Source: CAIWHR01 sp963734055 (lineage in GTDB: Bacteria > Pseudomonadota > Gammaproteobacteria > Burkholderiales > Casimicrobiaceae). Taken from it: a stretch of 64,000 nt of DNA. Below the pieces are notes generated by a model that saw nothing but the letters and a program-made list of their open reading frames with translations, made no database searches and had not been told where the DNA came from. A program made the position numbers and the translations under genes. Positions 51,508 through 59,423 of this stretch are shown in pieces. Within the stretch, counting starts at the first letter, position 1. Every line of letters starts with the position of its first letter. The stretch is from positions 227,862 through 291,861 of the forward strand of contig CAVTFQ010000009.1 in the NCBI GenBank assembly GCA_963734055.1, written 5' to 3'.

Positions 51508-51660
51508 CTAACGACGGGCGAGGAACCCTGCGGCGATGCCGGTGACGACGCCGACCGCGAGCCCGACCGACGCGAAGCCGACGACGACGCCGATCAGGGT
51601 GCCGACGCCGGCGCCGATCGCGATCCACAGCCCTCCTGCATTGCGTGCGAGCGCGTTCAT
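51508..51660 (-). CDS. 50-aa glycine-zipper membrane protein
   Basis: Short protein, too small for routine ORF calls: NALARNAGGLWIAIGAGVG, then a continuous Gly/Val-rich hydrophobic run to GFLARR. Repeated GxxxG spacing suggests oligomerisation in the membrane. GGGAGG lies before the ATG. It sits between the SPFH gene (13 bp) and the DUF1648-like gene (8 bp), which strongly supports an operon. Confidence 0.75.
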   Translation of the reverse strand: MNALARNAGGLWIAIGAGVGTLIGVVVGFASVGLAVGVVTGIAAGFLARR

Positions 51661-51673
51661 TGCCTTCCTCCCG

Positions 51674-52609
51674 TCAGGTGTAGAGCGTTCCGGTGTTGAC
51701 GACCGGCTGCACGTCGGACTCGGCGCACAGCACCGTCATCAGGTTGTTGACCATCGACGCCTTGCGCTCGTCGTCGAGCTCCACCACCGCCTTCGCCGAG
51801 AGCTCGCGGAGCGCCATCTCGACCATCGATACGGCGCCGGTGACGATCTTCGCGCGGGCCGAGATGATCGCCTCCGCCTGCTGCCGACGGAGCATCACCT
51901 GCGCGATTTCAGGCGCATAGGCGAGGTGCGTGAGCCGCGCCTCCTCGACCACGACGCCGGCCTTGTCGAAACGCGCTTGCAGCTCGCGGACGAGTGCGCG
52001 GACGACGATGTCCGCGCTCGCGAGCAGCGTCGGCTCCCGCGCCGCGGCCGGATGGCTCTCGTCCTCGTCGTACGCGAAGGCGGAGGCGAGGTGGCGGACG
52101 GCGGCCTCGGCCTGGAGCTTCACGTAGTGCTCGTAGTCGTCGACGTCGAAGTACGCCTTCGCGGTGTCGTCGACGCGCCAGACCACGACCGCGGCGATCT
52201 CGATCGGGTTGCCGCGCTTGTCGTTGACCTTGAGCCGTTCTCCGTTCAGGTTCCGCGCGCGGAGCGAGATCTTCTTGCGCGTATAGAACGGGTTCGTCCC
52301 GCGCAGTCCGGGCACCCGGGTCGTGCCCTTGTACGTCCCGAAGAGCTGCAGGATCGCCGCCTCGTTGGGCTGGAGCGTGTAGAGCCCGCCCAGCACGAAC
52401 GCGGCCGCGACGAACGCGAGCGCTCCTTCGATGAACGGCGACGCGCCGGGGCCGCCGCGTGTCGACAGCGCCAGGATTCCGCCGCCGATCGCGTAGATCG
52501 CAAACGCGAGAAGCGCGAGCCCGAGGGCGAGCCAGGCGAACCCGTTGAACGTCGCAAAAGGGGTGTCCTGATGGACACGCCCGGCCACCGGAACCGCAGT
52601 GCCTGCCAT
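51674..52609 (-). CDS. SPFH/Band 7 domain membrane protein
   Basis: Protein of 311 aa anchored by two N-terminal helices (about 25-45 and 58-80). The SPFH domain follows (about 82-255): QPNEAAILQLFGTYKGTTR, VPGLRGTNPFYTRKKISLR, NDKRGNPIEIAAVVVWRVDD and DKAGVVVEEARLTHLAYA. The C-terminal helices (about 255-311) likely oligomerise. SPFH proteins scaffold membrane microdomains and often work with proteases. First gene of a five-gene operon, with an AT-rich promoter and operator-like repeat 66 bp upstream. Confidence 0.9.
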   Translation of the reverse strand: MAGTAVPVAGRVHQDTPFATFNGFAWLALGLALLAFAIYAIGGGILALSTRGGPGASPFIEGALAFVAAAFVLGGLYTLQPNEAAILQLFGTYKGTTRVPGLRGTNPFYTRKKISLRARNLNGERLKVNDKRGNPIEIAAVVVWRVDDTAKAYFDVDDYEHYVKLQAEAAVRHLASAFAYDEDESHPAAAREPTLLASADIVVRALVRELQARFDKAGVVVEEARLTHLAYAPEIAQVMLRRQQAEAIISARAKIVTGAVSMVEMALRELSAKAVVELDDERKASMVNNLMTVLCAESDVQPVVNTGTLYT

Positions 52610-52674
52610 GGTCGACCTCCCTTCGAACCGCCGGAGTCAGCGCCGCGCCTGCGGTGCCTGCCGGCCATAGCAAA

Positions 52675-52705
52675 ATGATATCACTCACATATCATTCGAT
52701 GTCAA
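52675..52705 (-). promoter_or_regulatory. Promoter with overlapping palindromic operator before SPFH operon
   Basis: On the minus strand TTGACA (52705-52700) and TATCAT (52680-52675) form -35 and -10 boxes, with a long 19-base spacer. ATGATAT (52675-52681) is inverted as ATATCAT (52689-52695), 7 bases apart, so the repeat covers the spacer and the -10. This AT-rich tract stands out in GC-rich DNA. A repressor bound there would block transcription. Confidence 0.65.
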
Positions 52706-52789
52706 GCCCTCCTAGTGGTCTTGCAAGTCTTTGCCACATGAAACGTCAATTGCATCAACGTATTGGCATGTGTTTATCAAGCAATAGAT

Positions 52790-52817
52790 AAAAAATGGCG
52801 GGCCCCGAGAGCCCGCC
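52790..52817 (-). terminator. Rho-independent terminator of degP
   Basis: On the minus strand the stem GGCGGGC/GCCCGCC (52811-52817 with 52797-52803), 7-base loop, is followed by A and six T (52795-52790). It lies 42 bp after the DegP stop. The gap 52706-52789 shows no gene. Confidence 0.85.
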
Positions 52818-52858
52818 CGAAAGGGGTACCACCAACAATTGCGACTGCGGCCCCGCCG

Positions 52859-54322
52859 TTACCCGAGCCGCACCGGAATGAAGATTCGTGCGTCCTCGCG
52901 CTGAACCAGGAGCGCCACCGTCTTGCCGGCCTTGCCGATCAGCTCGCGCAGCTGTTCGGGGCTCTTCACCGGCGTGTTGTTGACGGCCACGATCACGTCG
53001 CCCGGTCGCACGCCCGCGCGGGCCGCCGCTCCGGCGACGTTCTCCACGACGACGCCATTCGCGAGCTCGCTCGAGTCACGCTCTTCCGGCGAAAGCGGAC
53101 GTACGGCGACGCCGAGCTTGCCTTGCGCGGCTTCGCCGCTCCCCGCGTCTGCCACCACGTCGTTGCCGTCGGACAGCTCGCCCATCGTCGCCGTCAGCGT
53201 CTTCGGCTTGCCGTCGCGCCAGACGTCGAGCGTGACCTTCTGCCCGGGCTTCACCTGCGCGACCATCGGCGGCAGGTCCGACGAGCGCGCGATGTCCTTG
53301 CCTTCGAACTTGACGATCACGTCGCCGGGCGCGAGGCCCGCCTTCGCGGCCGGACTGTCCTTCGCGACCGAGCTCACGAGCGCGCCGCCGGGTACCTTCA
53401 GCCCGAAGTTGTCGGCGAGCGCCTGGTTCACTTCCTGGATCGTCACGCCGAGCTTGCCGTGGCTCACCTTGCCGTGCGTTTGGATCTGATCCTTGACGTC
53501 CATCGCGACGTCGATCGGCACGGCGAAGGCGAGACCCTGGAAGCCACCGCTGCGACTGAAGATCTGCGAGTTGACGCCGATCACCTCACCCTTCAGGTTG
53601 AACAGGGGACCCCCCGAGTTGCCAGGATTGACGGCGGCGTCGGTCTGAATGAACGGCACCGCGGCGTCGCCCGGAAGCGAGCGCCCCTTCGCGCTGACGA
53701 TGCCCGAGGTGACCGTGTTGTCGAGCCCGAACGGCGCGCCGATGGCCACGACCCATGCGCCGACTTTCGTCGCCTTGGGATCGCCGATTCTCACGGTCGG
53801 CAGGCCGGTGGCATCGATCTTGATCACGGCGATGTCGGTCGCCTTGTCCTTGCCGAGAACCTTGGCCTTGAACTCGCGTCCATCGACCAGCCGGACGGTC
53901 ACCTCGTCTGCGCCGTCGACGACGTGCGCGTTGGTGAGGATCACGCCGTTGGCGTCGACGATGAAGCCCGACCCGGTACCCTGCGAGGGCATCGGTGACG
54001 GCATTTGCGGAATGTTGAAGAAGCGCCGGAACTGCGGCGGGATGGCATCCTCGCCGAGATCGGGCATCCCGCGCGTCGAGGCCTTGTGGGCGTTCTGGAG
54101 GACGCTGATCTGGACGACCGCGGGTCCCTCCCTGGCAACGAGCCCCGTGAAGTCCGGCAGCGCCGCCGCCGTATCCGGCGTGGGGGCGACCGTGACGACC
54201 GTCGGCGCCGCGGCGCCGGCCGGCTTGATCGAGGCGGCGCGCTCCGCGACCACGGTGCCCGCGGCGAATGCGCCGACGACCGCGAGCGCGACGGCGCTGC
54301 GCTTGAACGTGCTGGCTTGCAT
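52859..54322 (-). CDS. Periplasmic Do-like serine protease (DegP/HtrA/MucD)
   Basis: Envelope quality-control protease of 487 aa. Signal sequence or anchor at about 8-27; trypsin-like domain with H133 (TNAHVV), D163 (TDIAVI) and S236 (GNSGGP); two PDZ domains (about 290-380 and 395-487) with KLGVTIQEV, GALVSSV and GDVIVKFEG. The linker near 95-115 is Pro/Met-rich. It degrades or refolds damaged periplasmic proteins and in some bacteria starts anti-sigma cleavage. It has its own terminator and a gap of 111 bp to the ABC permease gene downstream of its start. Confidence 0.94.
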   Translation of the reverse strand: MQASTFKRSAVALAVVGAFAAGTVVAERAASIKPAGAAAPTVVTVAPTPDTAAALPDFTGLVAREGPAVVQISVLQNAHKASTRGMPDLGEDAIPPQFRRFFNIPQMPSPMPSQGTGSGFIVDANGVILTNAHVVDGADEVTVRLVDGREFKAKVLGKDKATDIAVIKIDATGLPTVRIGDPKATKVGAWVVAIGAPFGLDNTVTSGIVSAKGRSLPGDAAVPFIQTDAAVNPGNSGGPLFNLKGEVIGVNSQIFSRSGGFQGLAFAVPIDVAMDVKDQIQTHGKVSHGKLGVTIQEVNQALADNFGLKVPGGALVSSVAKDSPAAKAGLAPGDVIVKFEGKDIARSSDLPPMVAQVKPGQKVTLDVWRDGKPKTLTATMGELSDGNDVVADAGSGEAAQGKLGVAVRPLSPEERDSSELANGVVVENVAGAAARAGVRPGDVIVAVNNTPVKSPEQLRELIGKAGKTVALLVQREDARIFIPVRLG

Positions 54323-54433
54323 CGTGTGTCTCCTGGCTATGGGAAAAGGCCGGGGGCTTTCGAGCCCCGGTTGCCGCTCAGGGTAGGTGGCAAGACTTAA
54401 GACAGAATTAAGCTTTGGGGCCGGGGCGGCGGG

Positions 54434-55294
54434 TCAGCGGGACAGGGCCCCGCGCGGACCGATGGCGAGCCCCGCGATCAGATGCCGTTGCATCAGGAAG
54501 AAGACGGCCGCGGGGGGGATGGCGGCCAGGATCGACGCCGCGCAGACGAGCTGCCACGAGGTCTGCCACATCCCCCGAAACAACTGCAGGCCCGCCGTCA
54601 AGGGCCGCGCCGCATTCGACTGGACCAGCACCAGCGCCCAGAAGTAGTCATTCCAGACGAACGTGAACACGAGCACGGCGACCGACGCCATCGCGGGCCG
54701 CACGAGCGGCAGCACCACGTGCCAGAAGATGCGCAGTTCGCTCGCCCCGTCGACCCGCGCGGCATCGAGGACCGCATCCGGAAGCTCGCGGATGAAGTTG
54801 CGCATGAGCAGCGTGCAGAATCCGGTCTGGAACGCCGTGTGGAAGAGAATGAGCGCCCAACGGGAGTCGTAGAGGCCGAGGCCGATCACGAGGTCGCGGA
54901 CGGGAATCATCAGCACCTGGAACGGCACGAGGTTCCCGGCGACGAACATCGCGAGCAGGAGGCGGTTGCCGGGAAAACCCTGCTTCGCGAGCGCGAATCC
55001 CGCCATCGCCGAGATGACGACCGCTGCCGCGACCGTCGGCACGGTGACGAGCACGCTGTTGAGCGCGAACTGCGCCAGGTCCGATTCGGAAAGTACGGCC
55101 CTGTAATTGGCGAGCAGGTGGAACGCGCTCGGCCAGCCCCAGAAGTTGCCGCGGTTCAAGTCGGCCGCGGGCCGCACCGAGGTGAGCACGACGGCACCGA
55201 GGGGCAGGAGCCAGACGGCGAGCGCGGCCAGGACGGCGGCGCCGTAGCCGGCGCGGACGGCGAAGGGGCGACGGCCAAGCGGCGCGGGAAACAT
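54434..55294 (-). CDS. Carbohydrate ABC transporter permease, MalG-type
   Basis: Inner-membrane permease of 286 aa with six predicted helices. The EAA loop is in LDAARVDGASELRIFWHVVLP (about 195-215). LVPFQVLMIPVRDLV and NDYFWALVLVQ are typical of the MalG/UgpE class. Its ATG overlaps the stop of the upstream permease gene (TGATG). It forms the membrane channel with the 55294 product. No ATP-binding subunit follows; the longer frame to 56044 is an artefact. Confidence 0.92.
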   Translation of the reverse strand: MFPAPLGRRPFAVRAGYGAAVLAALAVWLLPLGAVVLTSVRPAADLNRGNFWGWPSAFHLLANYRAVLSESDLAQFALNSVLVTVPTVAAAVVISAMAGFALAKQGFPGNRLLLAMFVAGNLVPFQVLMIPVRDLVIGLGLYDSRWALILFHTAFQTGFCTLLMRNFIRELPDAVLDAARVDGASELRIFWHVVLPLVRPAMASVAVLVFTFVWNDYFWALVLVQSNAARPLTAGLQLFRGMWQTSWQLVCAASILAAIPPAAVFFLMQRHLIAGLAIGPRGALSR

Positions 55295-56214
55295 CAGTCG
55301 GCCTCCCGCCGGAACAGGCGCCACAGGAGCAGCACGATGATTCCCGTCATGAGCGCGAGCAGCACGCTCGCGATGGCGGCGCCGTAGCCGTAGCGGAGGC
55401 TCAGGAACGTCTGCTCGTACATGTAGTAGGCGAGGACGGTCGAGCTGTTGTACGGTCCGCCGAGCGTCATGATCATCACGTAGTCGAAGCTCCTGAGCGC
55501 GGCCACCGCGCACACCATTGCGACGATGAAATTGACGGGCCGGAGCTGCGGGAACACGACGTGCCGGAAGAGCGCGAAGCCGCGCGCGCCATCGACCCGG
55601 GCGGCGTCGATCAGGTCGCCCGGCAGCGTGGCAAGGCCGGTCATGAACAGGATCATGCAGTAAGCGGTCTGTGGCCAGAGCCCGGCCACGACCATCGTCC
55701 ACAGCGACCAGCGCTCGCTGTCGAGCGGGGCGAGCGGCGCGAAGCCGAGCGCGCCCAGCAGCGCGTCGAAGAGTCCGAACCGGGCGTTGAAGAACCAGCC
55801 GAACACGAGACCCACGACGACCTGGCTGATCACGAACGGCATGAAGAAAAGCGAGCGCACGACGCGCATCCCGAAGAGCGCCTGTTGCAGGAAGATCGCG
55901 AGCGCGAGGCCCGCCACCGGCGCGACCAGATAGCCGCCGAGCCACCGGACGTTGTTCGCGAGCGCCGTCCGGAAGACCGGATCGGCGAAGAGCTCGTCGT
56001 AGTTGCCGAGGCCCACCCAGATCCGGGGACCGACGCCGTCCCACTGGTAGAGCGACAGCCCGAGGCTCGCGACGAGCGGGTAGAGCACCATCAGCGAGAA
56101 CAGCGCGCCGGCCGGGGCCAGCAGCACGAACGTCGCGGCGCGGCGGCGCCGCGCTCCGCGCGCGGGCGGCCGGGGCGGGACGGGCGGCGCCCGGTCGGTC
56201 GCCGAGGGGGCCAC
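55294..56214 (-). CDS. Carbohydrate ABC transporter permease, MalF-type
   Basis: Inner-membrane permease of 306 aa. Pro/Arg-rich N-terminus, then six helices; LLAPAGALFSLMVLYPLVASL starts the first. EAA loop: IDAARVDGARGFALFRHVVFP (about 200-220). Conserved MTLGGPYNSSTVLAYYMYEQ is typical of UgpA/MalF-like sugar permeases. Starts 2 bp after the binding-protein gene stop and is coupled to the MalG-type gene. Substrate class: sugar or sugar phosphate, inferred. Confidence 0.92.
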   Translation of the reverse strand: MAPSATDRAPPVPPRPPARGARRRRAATFVLLAPAGALFSLMVLYPLVASLGLSLYQWDGVGPRIWVGLGNYDELFADPVFRTALANNVRWLGGYLVAPVAGLALAIFLQQALFGMRVVRSLFFMPFVISQVVVGLVFGWFFNARFGLFDALLGALGFAPLAPLDSERWSLWTMVVAGLWPQTAYCMILFMTGLATLPGDLIDAARVDGARGFALFRHVVFPQLRPVNFIVAMVCAVAALRSFDYVMIMTLGGPYNSSTVLAYYMYEQTFLSLRYGYGAAIASVLLALMTGIIVLLLWRLFRREAD

Positions 56215-56216
56215 CG

Positions 56217-57464
56217 CTAGCGCGCCACGGTCGCCGGCGAGCCGTAGATCCGTGCCCGGGCGCGCTCGATCGTCTCGAGGATCGAATCGAGCCGATCGGG
56301 GTTGAGCATGAATTCCTGGAAGCCCTTCATGGCGACGTTGGCCAGGTCTTCGCTCGTGTCGCGGTCAAAGTACTGCGCGAGGCCGTCGGCGCGGTCGAGG
56401 AGGTCGCGTCCCTGTCGGAGGAAGCGATCGTCGGCTACCGCGGCCTGCCGGTGCACCGGGATCTGGAGCATCGCCTTGTTGAGCGCCTCCTGCACGTCGG
56501 CGCGCATGACGAACGCGAGGAATCGCTTCCCGTCCACCTTGTTGTGGGCGCGGGCTGGCACGTGGACCGTGTTCATCGGGGCGTCCTCGAAACGCCCGAC
56601 CTCGCTACGCATCGTCGGGAAGCGGAAGAAAGCCATCTTTTCGCGCACGTCCTCCGGGAAGCTGCCGACGATGAAGTTGCCGATCAGCATCATCGACGCC
56701 TTCCCTTGGTAGATCAGCGCCTGGCTCTCCTGCCAGCTCGACGAGGCGTGGGACCGGCTGAAGCAGCCGCGCTCGACGAGGGTGCGCCACGGTGCGAACA
56801 GCGCGCGCACGCGCGGATCCGTGTAGGCGATCCGGCCCGCCATCAGGTCGCGGTGGAACGCGAGCCCGTTGATCCGGAGGTCGAAGTAGTCGAACCAGGC
56901 GGCCGCCGGCCACAGGTCGCGGGTCCCGATGGCGATCGGCTCGACGCCGTTTGCCTTCAGGCGGTCGCAGGCCGCAACCAGGTCGCCCCAGGTCTGCGGC
57001 AGCGCAGCGATCCCGGCTGCGGCCAGGAGGTCGCGGCGCGCGAAGAAACCTACCTGATAGTAGGTGTACGGCACGCCGTATTGCCGGCCCGCGACGCTCA
57101 CGAGATCGATCGCCGAGGCGTGCATCGTCGTCCGCGCGGCGGGACCGAACAGCTCGGACACGTCCTCGAGGAGGCCCGGCGTCACGAACTGCCGCATGCG
57201 CTCGCCTGCGAACCAGAACACGACGTCGGGCGGCGCGCTCGTGAGCCAGTTGCGGATCGCCTTCTTGTAGCTTTCGTGGTCGTAGACGTTGAACTCCACG
57301 TCGACGTCCGCATTTTCGCGCTGGAACTGCTCGACGGCCGCAGTCCACGCGGCACGTGGCGCCGGGTCCGCGGCATTGGCGTCGATGACGAGCGTGCCGG
57401 CAGCCGCGGCGGTCGCGCCCGGCAGGCACGCGAGGACGAAAAGGCGGAACAGGCTGGCCGGCAC
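56217..57464 (-). CDS. Sugar-binding protein of ABC transporter (family 1)
   Basis: Periplasmic solute receptor of 415 aa. Signal peptide about 1-22. Two-lobe binding-protein pattern: AVEQFQRENADVDVEFNVYD, PPDVVFWFAGERMRQF, YGVPYTYYQVGFFAR, PQTWGDLVAACDRLK, IYQGKASMMLIGNFIVGSFP. It resembles UgpB/MalE-type receptors for oligosaccharides. First gene of a three-gene transporter operon. It diverges from the hybrid kinase at 57525, which could regulate it. Confidence 0.9.
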   Translation of the reverse strand: MPASLFRLFVLACLPGATAAAAGTLVIDANAADPAPRAAWTAAVEQFQRENADVDVEFNVYDHESYKKAIRNWLTSAPPDVVFWFAGERMRQFVTPGLLEDVSELFGPAARTTMHASAIDLVSVAGRQYGVPYTYYQVGFFARRDLLAAAGIAALPQTWGDLVAACDRLKANGVEPIAIGTRDLWPAAAWFDYFDLRINGLAFHRDLMAGRIAYTDPRVRALFAPWRTLVERGCFSRSHASSSWQESQALIYQGKASMMLIGNFIVGSFPEDVREKMAFFRFPTMRSEVGRFEDAPMNTVHVPARAHNKVDGKRFLAFVMRADVQEALNKAMLQIPVHRQAAVADDRFLRQGRDLLDRADGLAQYFDRDTSEDLANVAMKGFQEFMLNPDRLDSILETIERARARIYGSPATVAR

Positions 57465-57524
57465 CGGGGAGACTCCGACGATGGCATATTATCCGAATCC
57501 CGTTTCGCGTCCGAGGCTCGTCGG

Positions 57525-59279
57525 ATGAAGGACTCGGTTCCGCAGTCGGCTCCCACCGCGCCCGTCGAGCCCCCCGCCGTGCCCGGCGAAGCGTTCGACG
57601 CCGATGCGCTCGCGCTCGCGGAGCGCTCAGCCGGCATCGGCGTCTGGAGCATCGATCTCGCGACCGGCCAGGTGCGCGCGACGGCGCAGTTCTTCCGCAT
57701 CATGGGGCTCGAGCCGACCCGCGAGCCGGTGCCGATCGAGACGATCCGCGCGCTGCGTCATCCTGACGACCGCGAACGGGTGCTCGCGGGCTTTCGCGAG
57801 GCCCTCGAGAACGGCACCGACGCCTACGAAATCGAATACCGGATCCTGCGCCCGGACGGCGAGCTCCGGTGGATCTTCGGCCGCGGGCGCATCGTCCGTG
57901 ACGCCTTCGGCACACCGGTGCGTTACAGCGGCGTCGACCTCGACATCACCGAGCGCAAGGCCGCCGAAGCCGCGCTCGCGGCGGCGAAGGTGGAGCTCGA
58001 GCGGATGAATCTCGTCCTCGAGGACCGCGTGCGCGAGCGTACGGCCGCGCTCGCGGCGGAAGCCGAGCGTCGCGCCGAGGCGGAGGCCCGCTACCACCAG
58101 GCGCAGAAGATGGAGGCGGTGGGCCAGCTGACCGGCGGGATCGCGCACGACTTCAACAACATCCTGCAGGTCATCCTGGGCAACCTCGAGATCGCGCGGC
58201 TCGCGCTGCAATGCGACCCCGGGTCGTTCGAGAGCGGCGTTGCGCACCAGCGGCTTCTGGGCGCGCTCGAGCGCGCGCACCGCTCGTCGGCGAGTGCGCA
58301 GCAGCTCGTGCAGCGGCTGCTCGCGTTCGGCCGGAAGCAGACGCTCGCTCCGACCGTCGTCGACGCGAACGCGCTGATCGCGGGCATGAGCGACATGATC
58401 GGGCGGACGCTCGGCGAGACGATCGACGTCGCGACGCGGCTGTCCGAGGGATTGTGGCCGACGTTCGCCGACGTGAACCAGCTCGAGAGCGCGCTGCTGA
58501 ACCTGGTCGTCAACGCGCGGCATGCAATGCCCGAGGGCGGCCGGCTTCTCATCGAGACGGCGAACGTCGAGCTGCCGGCGTCGGCCGGTGAAGTCATCGT
58601 CGCCGGGTCATACGTCATGCTCGCCGTGAGCGACACGGGCTGCGGCATGCCGAAGGAGGTTCTGTCGCGCGTCTTCGAACCCTTCTTCAGCACCAAGGCG
58701 AGCGGTGAAGGATCGGGGCTCGGCCTGTCGATGGTGTTCGGCTTCGTCAAGCAGTCGGGCGGGCACGTCCGGATGTACAGCGAGGTCGGCGTTGGAACGA
58801 CGGTCAGGATCTACCTGCCGCGAAGCGAATCGGGGAAGGCGGCCGGTCTCCCGCAGGCGTCGCTCGACGCGGCGGAGCTCCCGCCTTCGCGCGGCGGCGA
58901 GACGATACTCGTCGTCGAGGACAACGACGACGTGCGGGCCTTCGCGACGTCGGCCCTCGAGCGTCTCGGTTATCGCGTGCTGCAGGCGGCGGACGGGGCG
59001 GGGGTGCTCCGCCTCCTCGAACAGCGCCCGCCGCCGCGGGTCGACGCACTGTTCTCGGACGTCGTCCTGCCCGGGACGATGAGCGGCCACGCGCTCGCGG
59101 AGACCGTGCGCGCACAATTCGCCGGACTGCCCGTCGTGTTCGCCTCCGGCTACACGCCGAACGCCGTCCGCCGGCACGGCGGGCTTGACGACGAGCGGTA
59201 CCTGCTCGCGAAGCCGTACACGCTCGAGGGGCTGGCGCTCGCGATCCGGCGGGCGATCGACGATTCGGCCACCGCGTAG
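57525..59279 (+). CDS. Soluble hybrid histidine kinase (PAS-HisKA-HATPase-REC)
   Basis: Cytosolic protein of 584 aa without membrane helices. PAS domain (about 28-145, RSAGIGVWSIDLATGQV, PDGELRWIFGRGR), coiled coil (about 145-195), HisKA with GQLTGGIAHDFNNILQVI (phospho-His in AHDFNN), HATPase with LNLVVNARHAMPEGG, DTGCGM and GSGLGLSMVFGF, and a C-terminal receiver with VVEDNDDVR, phospho-acceptor Asp in ALFSDVVLPG and the conserved Lys in LLAKPYT. The AHDFNN type is common for kinases with internal receivers. ATG 57525 is preferred; the large frame upstream is the shadow of the ABC genes. A cue may be metabolic or redox. Confidence 0.92.
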   Translation: MKDSVPQSAPTAPVEPPAVPGEAFDADALALAERSAGIGVWSIDLATGQVRATAQFFRIMGLEPTREPVPIETIRALRHPDDRERVLAGFREALENGTDAYEIEYRILRPDGELRWIFGRGRIVRDAFGTPVRYSGVDLDITERKAAEAALAAAKVELERMNLVLEDRVRERTAALAAEAERRAEAEARYHQAQKMEAVGQLTGGIAHDFNNILQVILGNLEIARLALQCDPGSFESGVAHQRLLGALERAHRSSASAQQLVQRLLAFGRKQTLAPTVVDANALIAGMSDMIGRTLGETIDVATRLSEGLWPTFADVNQLESALLNLVVNARHAMPEGGRLLIETANVELPASAGEVIVAGSYVMLAVSDTGCGMPKEVLSRVFEPFFSTKASGEGSGLGLSMVFGFVKQSGGHVRMYSEVGVGTTVRIYLPRSESGKAAGLPQASLDAAELPPSRGGETILVVEDNDDVRAFATSALERLGYRVLQAADGAGVLRLLEQRPPPRVDALFSDVVLPGTMSGHALAETVRAQFAGLPVVFASGYTPNAVRRHGGLDDERYLLAKPYTLEGLALAIRRAIDDSATA

Positions 59280-59288
59280 CGAGCGCAC

Positions 59289-59423
59289 TCAGCGGGGCAC
59301 CGAGCCGCCCAGGTCCCGCACGAGCTTCCGGTGGACGGCGTTCTCGCGCAACAGCTTTGCCCGCCACCTCGCGCGACGCATCTCGTCGGCGGGAGGCAGG
59401 ACAAAGCTCGTGGGCAGGCTCAT
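59289..59423 (-). CDS. 44-aa basic protein coupled to sensor kinase
   Basis: Frame of 44 residues: SLPTSFVLPPADEMRRARW, then a basic RAKLLRENAVHRKLVRDLGG helix. Its ATG overlaps the stop of the sensor kinase gene (TGATG), the same coupling used by other operons in this window. Codon use is normal. No family recognised; it may be a small modulator of the kinase or a chance frame. Confidence 0.5.
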   Translation of the reverse strand: MSLPTSFVLPPADEMRRARWRAKLLRENAVHRKLVRDLGGSVPR

